Source of the DNA: Telmatactis stephensoni
Lineage: Eukaryota; Cnidaria; Anthozoa; Actiniaria; Isophelliidae
NCBI GenBank assembly: GCA_029948255.1
Contig: JALIZF010001919.1
Coordinates: 124,001-188,000, forward strand
Length of the DNA: 64,000 nt
Direction of reading: 5' to 3'
Positions 40,140 through 51,900 of the stretch are shown piece by piece; positions within the stretch are counted from its first letter, which is position 1; each line of letters starts with the position of its first letter. Position numbers and translations under genes: made by a program. Under the pieces are notes generated by a model, which was given only the letters and a program-made list of their open reading frames with translations, made no database searches and had not been told where the DNA came from.

Positions 40140-40245
40140 TCTAACTAGATATGAACTAGACGCACAATAGTGCGCTTGCTCGTGCCCACGTACGTACGTG
40201 TTGGAATCGAGCCTGATGTGGGATGCAGTGCATCATAAAACATAA
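40140..40245. repeat. CTCGTGCCCA/GTGCG dispersed repeat
   Basis: AACTAGACGCACAATAGTGC then GCTTGCTCGTGCCCACGTAC, then ATGCAGTGCATCATAAAAC. Related copies occur near 20755-20850 and 47345-47440, and a fragment near 36373. Small palindrome GACGCAC...GTGCG. Confidence 0.65.
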
Positions 40246-40642
40246 TCGATCCTCATCTTTCAAAACGCACCAATCACATCATTAGATGTTGTGGACTTCT
40301 GAGGAAAAGGACGTTTGTGAAGTTTAATTTTAGATGTGCTTTCCGAAAGTCTTATCATTTCTCCATTGTTCGAAGGCCACAGAAAATGAGCTTGGGATAC
40401 CTGTGGTCTCACATTAACTACGGGCTTCTGGGAGAGGCACCCGGCCCGTTGCTGCTCTTTATAAATAGGCCAGCTGTCCGCGACAACCATTAACTCTTTT
40501 GCTTTGATTTGAACAAAATCGTTGCATCGCGACGGTATTTTAGTTTCCTTCTTCAGTTAGGGTTTTGTCTTTTCTCATCCGTCGATCATCCTTGGGGCCG
40601 GAGCTTGTACAAGTCAACCAATGATTGAACGAATTCACAATT

Positions 40643-40652
40643 TCTATATATG
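40643..40652 (+). promoter_or_regulatory. TATA-like motif upstream of oxidase copy A
   Basis: CTATATATG about 40 bp upstream of the copy A ATG (40688). Copies B and C have comparable motifs at similar positions. Confidence 0.4.
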
Positions 40653-41117
40653 TTTATTTGAATTAATCTTCAGGTGAATCCGAAAAGATGAAAGCAATCA
40701 TAACTTTTGGATTCTCGTTCGTTGTTTGTGTTTTGGGTATGTTTAACGAATATGTATTATGTTAATCGATTACCTTTCACAACTTACCTCATTAATAATA
40801 ATAATAATAATAATAATAACTGTTTATTTAAGTGTCCAAGTCTTCTAGCGCTTGCGCACTAATTGGGGGACACTGTACTCTAGTCACACACACTACGTAC
40901 CTCTACATTAAGTATTTTGCATTCCTCTCTAGCATCTACGTAACAGCTTTTACCTTGCTCATGACATGTTTAATTTATAAACATTTTAATAGAGTACTTT
41001 TTTCAAGTATATTAATTACAATGAATGGTCAATTGTTATATGTTTACTATTTCAGGTTTACCACTGAACGATCAAAAGAGTCTTGGTAAGTGGATGTACA
41101 TAAAAGTAGATACAGAA

Positions 41118-41575
41118 CCCTCAGAGAACATTCTATAAAAATTGAAAATGTGTTCGGCCTGAGACCTTATAATTCTAAGGTCTCTAAGTACAAGCACCAA
41201 GTTAATTTTATTCTTCTCACTACTCGATATTATCTGGGTATGTATGAATATAATGAACGTAAACCATCAGTAGATGGCTTTCAATCATTATATCATATGG
41301 AAAAGATGAGTTATCAAAAAAGCATTATAGAAAAGAAAGCCAATGCTAGGGTTAATACCAGGGAGCTCGAATATATTTAAACAGTATAAATAACATTGGT
41401 AATAATATAATATCAGTAATATAAATGAAGCTTCTTATAATTTTTCTTTTTGTTTTTTGTTTTTCCTCTTTTTTTTTTTTTTTTGTGTCTTTTTTTTTCC
41501 TGTCCATTTTAATTGTTAGAACAACAATTATATTTCTGTATTTTAAAATAATAAAGTGTTGAGTAAAAAAAAAAC
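41118..41575 (+). mobile_element. 5'-truncated LINE 3' end with poly(A) and target-site duplication
   Basis: The segment ends AATAAAGTGTTGAG plus ten A. It is flanked by AGATACAGAA at 41108-41117 and again at 41576-41585, a 10-bp target-site duplication. It carries the end of a protein frame (VNFILLTTRYYLGMYEYNER, stop near 41380) that looks like a LINE ORF2 C-terminus, a weak resemblance. In intron 2 of oxidase copy A. Confidence 0.7.
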
Positions 41576-41754
41576 AGATACAGAATCGACAAATAGAAAA
41601 GAAAAAGAAAGCAAATTAAATACGGCCGGTACAACAGAAGATAGAAAACAAACACAATGAGCTTTTATCAGGTATTTTTAAATTCGTAAAATTAACAGAA
41701 AAAGAATTACCATAGCTGGAATGAGCATGTTCTCCCTACTAATTCTATGAATTA

Positions 41755-42335
41755 TTGGTTACAATGGTGCTCTATGGCGTAGCCCAAGGGTCAGTACTGG
41801 GGCCTCTAATGTTTGCATCAATGATCTTTAATTGCACCTTTAGAGGATGTTGTTGTTGTCCACGGTTTAAGGGGGGTTTAAGATGTATGATGTACACTGA
41901 TGACACACAGCTTTACGTTTTTGTAAACCCTAAGAATGAGCGTTTCCAAAATTGAGGCGCATATCATGGACGTCCTCATCTGGTGTACAAAAAATGGACT
42001 TGCTTGCAACCCAGACAAAACAGAAGTTCTACATTTAACATCATGGTTTGCAAAGCATCAAGAACAATTAAATTATTGGACTTAATATTAACAATGTTAA
42101 TATTACACCTTCATTGGCTGTTCGTGATCTGGGAGTCATTGTTGATTCACATCTTCAAATGACAAAACATATTACAATATTTGTAAATCGTATCTGGTCA
42201 TTTTGCTTTGAAGAACATTGGTAGCTAGGATCAGAAACTACATCAGTCAGTTTGATTGCGAGCGTTTGATGCATGCTTTATTACTTTATTTTACATAGTT
42301 TCCTTTTATCTTCATTTTATTGTGGACGTAATTAG
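41755..42335 (+). mobile_element. Decayed LINE reverse transcriptase fragment
   Basis: [18 protein letters not shown] then YTDDTQLYVFVNP give the QG and Y-DD palm motifs of a non-LTR reverse transcriptase (YTDD in place of YADD). Broken stretches downstream in other frames match the DLGVIVDSHLQM-type thumb region. Followed by ATT/ATC repeats at 42376-42425, directly before oxidase exon 3. Confidence 0.8.
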
Positions 42336-42934
42336 GGTACGTTCAATAGAAGAAGAGCCACCTAGTGGATAGCCATTATTATTATTATCATCATCATCGT
42401 CATCATTATTATTATAATTATTCACATTTTTAGATGAACAGTCTATTGATGTCGGTATAGTTGGAGGTTGAATGTCAGGTCTTTACATGGCGTATGAAAT
42501 ACTAAAAGAAAATTCAAACACCAAGGTCTGCGTCTTTGAAAAGGACAGCGAACTTGGCGGAAGGATTCGTGATCACCGTTTCAAGGAAGCTCCAGAAATC
42601 GACGTCGGTAAATAGCACATGAGCAATTGTTAATTCTCAGCTGTTGCACTAACCGTATAAATTTAGTGATTTAGGTTGTTGTTGGAAAAAATATTCATAT
42701 ATTTATGTTGTTGTATATTTTACAGGACTTGGCGCTTGGAGAGTGGACAAAAAGCAATACCTAATGCTGTAACTATGTTTAATCGTTTCCTTACGTACAT
42801 CACTATCTTCTGAAACCAAAATAGAAAAACGTTTGTTTTAAAGACAGTGATATATATACTTTGATAGTACCATGCACTCTATACTCAGAAAAAAATTATA
42901 CAAATGCATGACTTGACGAGAGTAGTATAAGGAT

Positions 42935-43035
42935 GGTAAAGCCAAGGGCGCATGCATATGGCATAGCGGTTCACCGCTCGCCTTCACGTCTGTGACCTGG
43001 GTTCAATTTAGACCCGGACACACAGTCCAACTTTT
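42935..43035 (+). mobile_element. tRNA-derived SINE
   Basis: GCATATGGCATAGCGGTTCA (A-box) and GACCTGGGTTCAATTTAGAC (B-box) about 40 bases apart, after GGGCGCATG. Intron 4 of oxidase copy A. The sequence after it (43040-43215) resembles the dispersed repeat at 22890-23070. Confidence 0.6.
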
Positions 43036-44819
43036 TGTGCAAAAGTTTCTCCGACATTTTGCACAACACTGAATTCCACCGTGTGTTCACACAACCCTGT
43101 AGCAGTTACGCACAACATTGCGCAGGAGTATGTGCAATGATACATTGTGTGGCATGAAAGTTTGCACCATTGCGCGGCCTAAACGGCGTTCTCGTCCAAT
43201 GAAAAGCGATGATATGCATATATGCATTTGAATCCCAATCCATTTTTAATGTCCCATAAACACGATAGAACTTGAAACACATTTTATCAATCAGATTGAA
43301 TGTCAAGAGAATTATAGATTTGTACTTAACAATTGCGAGGGTATCGAAATAATTCAACAATATTGGTTAATTGGAATCTTTCGACGGGGGAGATTTCATT
43401 GCCACAAAAGAAATTCGGCAAGTAGAATTGACTATCTAACAAATGTATCAAATGTAAGATGTTTGTTGTCATTATATTGAAGCAGTGTTACAGGAAAAGC
43501 TGCTTCGCGGTGTGTCCTGGCCTTTACTGGCACGGGCCAAAGGTCGTTTTGGTGTGTTGTTCTCTCCGAGAGTTATTGTTGATGATCATGATGTTTTATA
43601 GATGTTTTTGTTTTGGTGTGGTTAGGCTTTTTGAGTGTGTGGGAGGGGGAGAGAGGAATTGAAACAGATATTATCAATCTGACAATCCATTGTCACGAGG
43701 GTTATCTCTTTGGTTTCTCAAGTAGTTCCTCGCTTATCAAATCAACATGCATATGTGAGCCGAGTGTTGTATGGGGAGAATTATTGAATGTAGTGCTGGT
43801 GATTAAAATGTCAAACCCTTAAGAAGTTATAAGTGTTAATTAAAATACTTATTTTTCACTTTATTATATTTATCTGTTCGAATTCCTTCTCTTTATTTTA
43901 GTGAGTTCTTAAAAGAGCTAGAAATCACTACCAAAGAGTGGAGCTTTATAGAGCCCAGTTTGTACAATTCCAGAGAAACTAAAGGAGACAACAAAGCAGC
44001 AATCCAAAAAGCCTATCCCGCACTCCTAGCCGATCCCAAATTTGGAAAAATGAGTAGCGGTGAGTTATGGGACTATCTTCTCAAGCCAGAAAATGTTGCA
44101 CAGGCAAAGAACTTCTCAACCGTCTTCTCTTACATGTCCAATATGATAACACCCGAAGGTGCAATATACCTAGCTGACTTGTCCGGTTATAAAGGCGATA
44201 TCACAGAGTTCATCAGCCCAAAACATTACATTGAATTTGTCCACGTTTCCTCCAAACTTTCCGATAAATACGTCCGTCCACATGGAGGCATGTCGACCAT
44301 TATCAAAAGACTCCAAGAAAAAGTCAAGAAATTGGACGGCCAGATTTACAAAAGTACTATGGTTGAAAAAATATCTAAAGATGGCTCGGATTACATCATG
44401 GAGACAGCTAAACTCAGATTCAGAGCAAAGAAGCTAGTAGTAGCTACACCACCAAAACCATTTGGCAATGTTGGAGGACGTATTGCCAGCAAAATTAAAC
44501 GTTCGCCTCAGTTCAAGTCAATTCTACCAGTTCCAGCATTTAAAGGAGGAGCTGTGTACAAGAAGCCTTGGTGGGAGAAGGTACAAATCGGAAACACAAC
44601 AGTACAAGCGGGCCAGAAATACATCTCTCAGGAAAACTGCCTAGGAATAAGTATGGCGCACAGGCAAGTTAATTCAATTCCATTAAAGAATCTTTATATC
44701 TAACTAAATTGTATTATAATGTTTTATAATTTATGATACGACATAAAGGTCGCTAAGTGTCATCTTCTGGTCCTAAATGTGTGGCAGTTACCCGCCCGGG
44801 CAGTATCTTTGGAATCCTT

Positions 44820-45600
44820 ATTCTGTTGTTTAGCCATTCCTCCAGGAAAAGTTTTATTTATCATGCTAGTTCTCCCGATCGCGGGATCGCATCAAATTAG
44901 TGCGGGACGAAAGTATATCCTCCAAAATTTGTGCTTTTTCGTATCGAACGACATGCCGTTTTACCACCATATATAAATAGAGGTTTTCAGTATATGATTT
45001 GATTTGTTCTAAAAATCTATGAGTGCCATCAGCTCAAAAAGCGTCTAGACAGCTAAGACCCATTTGGTCACATGCCTATAAAAAACGGCTTTTGCAGAAT
45101 TGCGCCGTCCTTAGACCCCTTTTAAGCTGTGACAACTCATCATATACCCGTGAGATCGTACGTACGTACGTACCGTAAACCCATAGAGAGACTGCCTCTC
45201 AGTGTCTCCTCATCAACAATATATGCCCAGTCTTGCATGCAGTTCAAGACAGTCTGGAATGCAAAACAAAGCGTTAGTGGACAGTGTGCGCTCGCTCGCT
45301 GAATGTCTTCTTAATAAGGACAAAAAATACTGCATAAATGTGTCCAAGACTTCCAGTAGGCTGCCATTATGAGTGCTATCAGCTCAAATGGAGTCTAGAC
45401 GGCTAAGACCCATTTGGTCACATGCCTATAAAAACGAACAGGCTTCTGCAGAATATTGCGCCGTCCTTAGACCCCTTTTAAGCTGTGACAACTCATATAT
45501 ATGCGCCTCGATCAGCTTTTTTACCGTCGTAAACCTCATATCAGTCTTTTCACCCGAAGTAGTACAACTGGCTTAAACGACCATTCAATCGGGAATTCGA
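44820..45600. repeat. Duplicated intronic blocks
   Basis: A block of about 120 bp with CTAAGACCCATTTGGTCACA and GCGCCGTCCTTAGACCCCTT occurs at 45015-45140 and again at 45370-45500. A further block at 44830-45000 (GCGGGATCGCATC, CTTTTTCGTATCGAACGACA) is related to 48095-48215. All non-coding, within intron 5 of copy A and the following intergenic region. Confidence 0.7.
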
Positions 45601-46829
45601 TTCGTTACAAAGCAATGTATGCATGTGAAATCACTCATTATTATTTATCGGAAATTTTTATTGCAATTACTCAAGGCCAAACTAGTTCTATTGAAAAGAA
45701 AAATAGAGGAATTCGAATCTTACTACAGCAATAATAAATTCACATTCTGTAAAACGAACTGCTCGATCTCGAGAAAGCTGGATGTTTACATATCAGTATG
45801 CAACGTCGCGTCGAGGATGGTCTTGCATGATATACATGCTTTACCCGAACAAAAAAACGTAAAATGTGTCGTTCTGGTCAATGATGTAATAAAAAGATAA
45901 CCTTCATGAAAGTCTTTCCTAGAGACATCGTCTCCCGCTGTAATCTGAACAATGATAGAATGTTACTTTTTGTAGAGGTTATGGCCTCAATGGGGAAGGA
46001 GTCATGCATACCATGTACAATGATGGAGCTTGTGCCAGAAGATGGAAAAGCACTCTTGACTTGAAGACAGACTATATTGATCGTGAAGTCCACAGGGCTT
46101 TGGAGACAAAGTATGGAGTGAAAATTCCCGAGCCTATTGATACTGAATACCAATTCTGGGACTCTGCTTGGTGAGACCATTATTTTCATTAATGTGCTTT
46201 TGTGCCTTTTTCACTCTTGTTTCAGCCATTCTCGTGAAAGGATGACCATATGGTATACTGATTACAGATCTATTTAAGTATCAGTGGAGAAAACAGAATT
46301 TTGAAATTGTGGCTTCCTTTAGGGTACTTTCATTTCTAGGGCTTCGAACGGCGCTATGTAATTAAAGAACTATTGACAGCTTCAGTATGGGGGTTTGAAA
46401 GAACACCTCAAAAACCTCTAGATCCGCCAATGTGTGTTCAGCACTGAAAAGAAAGCTTGATATCGTTCAAAACACTGATTGCATTTTCTTCCTGCATTCT
46501 CTTTCTACAGTGCATTTACAACATTCTTATGAACAAAAATTATTATGTTCATCTTTGTCAATTCACAGGCATTTCCAAAAACCAGACACGCCTTTCACAA
46601 TGGTGGATATCAGTGACTGGGCCAAACGACCATTCCCAGATGAGGACATCTTCATGGTTGGAGAATCATACGACCCGATGCGTGGTTGGTGTCAGGGTGC
46701 ACTCGTGTCCTGTCGCAAAGCACTGAAAGAAGGATGGGGAATCGAGAGGGCTGTTGCCATAGATGCACAGGGCAAAAGAGGCTTTGGTCTACCAAGGATG
46801 CTTGAAGGATTTGCTCGTGCATAGATAGA

Positions 46830-48990
46830 AATCACGAGGGGCATGTAGAATTGAATTTTGCGTTTGCTCTTAAATAAATATAAGAAATGCCAATTAGGTG
46901 GAATTAAATATAAAGGCTGAAGTTCATTAAAAGACATGGGATTAATTGTCTGTACGTTTGTTCATAGTCTGTAGAGTTTATGCAATAGCAGAAGCCCTTG
47001 ACAATAGCTACACTCAATTTTAGTTCGGTTGTCCGCCGCCGGCGTCAGTAACCGTCATATAACATCATCACAGAATCCAGAATTTTATATTTGAATAGCA
47101 CAAGTTTAAGAATTTGCTAGGGCTTGACATTGTCTGCTAATTTAAAAGAAAAAGACAGAAAAGAAAAGAAAATTAAAAAAAGAAAAGAATAGAATAGAAT
47201 AGAATAAAATCCGAAAAGTAAAGAAAAAGAAAAGAGGGACCCTGTCACCGAGTGCTTAAAATCGATAGATACACAATTGCTGGGTTTTATCCATTCCTTC
47301 GGGAATCAAAAGGCAATGAAGTGGTAGCCATGTTGGATGTGAAGAAACAATAGATGCTAACAAGACGCACATAGTGCGTTTACTCGTGCCCAAGTGGAAG
47401 TCAGTCTGACATGAGAATGCGCTAGGTAATAGGACAACGCTCATACCTGCCTAATCATAGAAATTTAGTTTGGCTCCCTGTGACATCGTTTCGCCTACTA
47501 TTTACATCAGTCAACTCTCATCTTATGGACACTCCAGTATAACGGATACCGCATGCACTACTACGGAAAGAAGCTAAATACCCGACAAAGAAATATACCT
47601 ACGAGAGCGCATTGGAAAATATCTGGAAAAATAAATATGTCTTAAAGCCAGTTTAGTCACGTTTTGAGTTCGATGCTGAACAGGGGCGTAGCGAGGCCCA
47701 AGCAAAAGGGGAAGGGGCGGGGAGGGAGGGGGCAATCAATGGAAAGGTTAAATTTCAAGGTCCAATTCCCGCCAAAATACTAGACTAGGCGCAAAATCGA
47801 AAAAGTCAATTGCAAAGTTGTAGAATTTGCAAACATCATACAGTGAGTTTCTTATTGTAATGATGTCACGGTGTTAAAACATTTTCATGATTCCGCTCTC
47901 AAAGCTTTAGGCTTTAGGCTTTTTTCAGCGACAACATTAATTGAATTAGCTATATAACAGAAAGTAACATTCAAAAAGAGACATTAGACACTCAATCGAA
48001 ATGCATTTAACTTTAGGCCCGTTTCTCTATTGTTTTCTCTGCGTAACAGTTGTTTTGTTTGCTTTTTTAAAGATTTTATAATTATTTCTTGCTTCCCCGA
48101 ACGCGGGATTGCATCAGACGAAAGTATAGCCTTTCAAGGTTATGCTTTTTTCGTATCAAACGACAAGCCGTTTCGCCACAAGCAAAGGTGTTATAGATTT
48201 TGCTTTGTTCTAAAAGATTTTCTGTACGTGTCTTGGCTTTTGATACCGTCTTAAAACTCACATCAATCCTTCAAAAGTCGTACGACCGGCAAACAGTCAA
48301 CTCGCTACATAGAAATGTACTTCTGTCGATTTGAATTTGGATTTAACTCGACAGACTATTGATGCTATCAAGAAACGATTTTTTTTACATCCCTTTCAAA
48401 CTCTGATTAAAAAAATATGAATTCCTCATTCCAAAACTCCGTAAAATATTGCAGCATTCATTATAACGCCACAGTATCAACTTATCCCTGAAAATAAAAA
48501 CCCTTTTTTTTCAGAATCGTACTGATCATATCAAACGGACAAAGTTTGATCAAAATACACATACCCCATACAAATTAATAAACTTAATGTTCGGTACCGG
48601 TGATCCGTTTAGGGTGTGGTTGGCCCCAGCGTGGATCAGAGGAGAAGTAGGAAAAATTTGATTGCGAGATTTAAAATAGAATTAACAACTATATTATTTC
48701 ATATGAAAACCAAACATTGAGAACTTTTGTTGCTGTTATCTTTTTGAAGTTTATGATATTTAAAAAAAGTGCTGGGACCAATTTCTGGAGTCCGTTGCTA
48801 GGGAAACTTCATATTTTTGTTAGTCGGCTAATATTTGGATTGAAATGGTGATACTTGTGAGGTGACCAACGATCACGAATTTCTTGAGTTTGATAACGTC
48901 ATCGCGTAACGTCATCAAATGACGTCATCGGAACAGAAAATGTCTATAATTTTTGCGAACTATGTCCCAGTACCCTTAAGCCTTGTCGTT
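46830..48990. other. Intergenic between convergent oxidase copies A and B
   Basis: Holds an inverted copy of the 8400-8470 repeat (47275-47345), the GTGCG/CTCGTGCCCA repeat (47345-47460), and a G-rich stretch (47700-47730). Half of the CTTTAGGCTTTAGGC element also found at 61245-61390 lies at 47815-47960. Three ACGTCA motifs lie at 48896-48927. No extra gene seen. Confidence 0.6.
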
Positions 48991-48997
48991 ATTGTTA

Positions 48998-51900
48998 TTA
49001 ATTGTTGTTGTTGTTAATTCTCCAGCCTTCCTTGAGTGCATGAAGACACGACGACAGCGCTCCCTCGCAAAAAGCACGCATCGGGTTAAAAGACGTTCCA
49101 ACTAAAAAGATGTCTTCATCTAGGAATGGTCTTTTGGCCCAGTTGCTAATGTCTTTCATTGTGAACGCTGTGCCTGACTTTTGGAAGTGCCTGTTAAAGT
49201 TTAAAAATAAAAATAAAAATAAACAAACGACCGACTGACCAACTGACTGATTGACTGACTGATTGACTGACTGACTGACTGACCGACCGACCGACCGACC
49301 GACCGACCGACCGATCGACCGACCGACCGACCGACCGACCGACCGACCGACCGACCGACCGACCGACCGACCGACCGACCGACCGACCGACCGACTGACT
49401 GACCGACTGACCGACTGACTGACTGATTGATTGATTGAATGAATGAATGAATGAATGAATGAATGAATGAATGAATGAATGAATGAATGAATGAATGAAT
49501 GAATGAATGAATGAATGAATGAATGAATGAATGGGTGGATGGATGGATGGATGGATGGTGGATGGTGGATGGATGGATGGATGGAAGAATTAAAACAATG
49601 GGTATAAGCTATTCAGCAATCTAGCTAAAACTTTCAGAAGGCTTCATCAATTCATATCTTACCATGCAGAATCCCAATATTGGTATTTAGTATTAATGGG
49701 CTTGGGAATTTTTACTCCAAACATTGCCTCCAAAGCTCTATGGACTTCTAACTCTAGATAGTTAGTGTTGGTGTTTAGGTCAGCCATCTCTTTCCATCTT
49801 CTCGCACAAGCGCCATCAGTGTACACGGTATAAAGAACTCCTTCTCCATTAGTCCCATAACCGCTGAAAAATGAAGTCACTTTTAATTAAGGGTTGTTAG
49901 CTTTACCAAACATTCCTCCGATTGCTCGTTTTTGCGTCATCACCACTGAAAATTGGCTAAACATTGCTGCACGCACCAACAGGAGAAGCGAAAAGGAAGC
50001 CAAACAGTGCAGTACTCGATTCCATTGTTTTAATTTGAAGTCTTATGAATGGCTTTTTGATGACGTAGGTCACGGTGAGTAAATTAACATAGATTTGCTT
50101 CCATACATCAAAAGCCGCAAATAGGACATTTTAGCAAGTGCTATGTTTCAAGCGAAAATAAATGTCCTTGTACAAAGCAAATGAGTGGCAAAAACGTCCA
50201 ATCGAATGGAATCAAAATTCTGAAGTAAAACGTTTACAATTTACAACAACGAAGGTCTACCGTGCTAAATATTTATTTATTTATTTCTATTTCATTTTAA
50301 TCAATTCTTTCTTTCTTTCATTCATTTATTTTTAGTGTACAGTTTCCGTTTGAATATCAACAAAAATACATATTGTTCTCTTTTTTGAAGGGGGATTTCG
50401 GAAAATCTCTGACGAGCATGCGTATTCTGAATTAAAAGAAACGAGTATAGAAGAATGATCACTTGCCTGGTAGCAACGGTTGTTCCAATGCAATTATCAT
50501 GGGAACAAAAGCCCTGATTCGCTTTAACAAATACATCTCCTGCTATCTGCACTTTCTCCCACCAAGGAGTCTTATAGACGGCGACACCTCTAAATGCTGG
50601 AACTGGCAGAATTGACTTAAACTGGGGCGTGTCTTGAATCTTTTTGGCAATTGTCCCTTTAACCTTCCCAAATTGTCCAGGAGGTGTTGCCACTACGAGA
50701 GCTTGAACCGTGATTCTTAGATTGGGAGTCAGAATGAGGTAGTTGGAATCTTCTTTGGTTATTGATTGTACCTCAGTATTTGTGTAAATCTTGCCTCCTA
50801 ATGTTTTGACTTCTTCGTTTAGTCTTTTGATAATTGTGGACATGCCACCATTTGGCCTGACATACTCCCCAGACCAACCAATATTCCATAATCTTTGTAA
50901 CTCAAGATAATGAATTGGATTAATAAATTCTTGAAATTGGCTTCTTTGATCATTGGTATTTGCTAAGAAGTTAGCGCCTTCAGACGATATTAAATTCGAA
51001 GCATACGTAAAAAAAGTTGCATAATTCTTTGCTTGTTCGACGATTTCTGGTTTTAACAAATAGTTCCATAGTCCATCTTTAGTCATATTTCCAAAGTTTG
51101 GATCACCTTTAAGTGCAGGATATCCTTCTTTGATGTTGTTTGTGTTGTTCGCTGTTATTCCTCTAGATTTGAAGAACTTTGTTTTCAAATTCCATTCCTC
51201 ACTTGTGATATTGAGTTGTTTTAGGAGTTCTCTAGAATTTTAAAGAAAGCGTATCATTTATTACGACAGCAGAGTAACTGGCATGGCATCTTATCTAAAG
51301 ACAAAATTGTGCCGCGCTGTTATCGTTAAGTGGAGATTCCACTAAACAAATTGAGTTTCTGATCACAATATACCAATTTGTACAAACATTGACCCTTCAA
51401 AACATAGAAGCTGAGACCGAAATGAACAGTGGGAAATCTGTTGATTAGATGATTTTAAAGAAGTGCGTGTACGTGGACGTTTCAAAAAGCAACTGAGAAT
51501 AATTCTTTGTATTTCATGCATGATGGTGTAGCGAATCCAAGGATAAAACATATGAAAATCTATATACATTTTGATCTCAGCTTCTAGCTCGATCATTTTG
51601 CATTGAAAGGGTCAATGTGCAAATAGGTATATTCAACGCAGGAAGAAAGAAAATTAAAAGTGTGTATTTACAGCATCATCGTTTGCTGTTTATCAATCCT
51701 CCAAGCTCCAAGTCCTGCAGACAAACAACCAAATAAACAGTCATGCTCTTATCAATAATTGTTCAATGTTTGTGAAAAAAAAAAACTGTATACAAACAAG
51801 AGAGCATAAATATTTATGCTCTCTTGATACAAATTGGAAATACATAGCCCAGTAAAAATCTTAGTGGTGGGATCTTATTGACAGGATATGTAATAATAAT

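Larger units (their letters stand above)
40688..46824 (+). pseudogene. Secreted flavin amine oxidase, copy A, broken by in-frame TGA
   Basis: Family: flavin amine oxidoreductase, closest in style to L-amino-acid oxidases of the achacin/aplysianin/escapin group, which deaminate amino acids and release hydrogen peroxide. Seven exons join in phase: 40688-40736 (hydrophobic signal-peptide exon), 41056-41085 (30-nt micro-exon), 42434-42607, 42726-42768, 43902-44663, 45976-46170, 46569-46824; 503 codons in all. A TGA at 42469-42471 (codon 39) falls inside the FAD-binding GxGxxG motif, where copies B and C have glycine. All other exons are open. The rest keeps the GGR motif (ELGGRIRDH), GGMSTIIKRL, and C-terminal FAD-site motif (IFMVGESYDPMRGWCQGAL). 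Exon 5 ends in a GC splice donor. Intron 2 holds LINE insertions. Either a young pseudogene, a polymorphic null, or a sequence error. Poly(A) signal at 46873. Confidence 0.8.

Noticed and set aside
42469..42471. TGA as a selenocysteine codon in oxidase copy A
   Set aside because: The paralogs have glycine, not cysteine, at this site. It lies in an FAD-binding turn, and no SECIS-like hairpin was seen after the stop.
42935..43035. True tRNA gene on +
   Set aside because: A and B boxes are present but the acceptor and anticodon stems do not pair, and a longer body follows; a SINE fits better.
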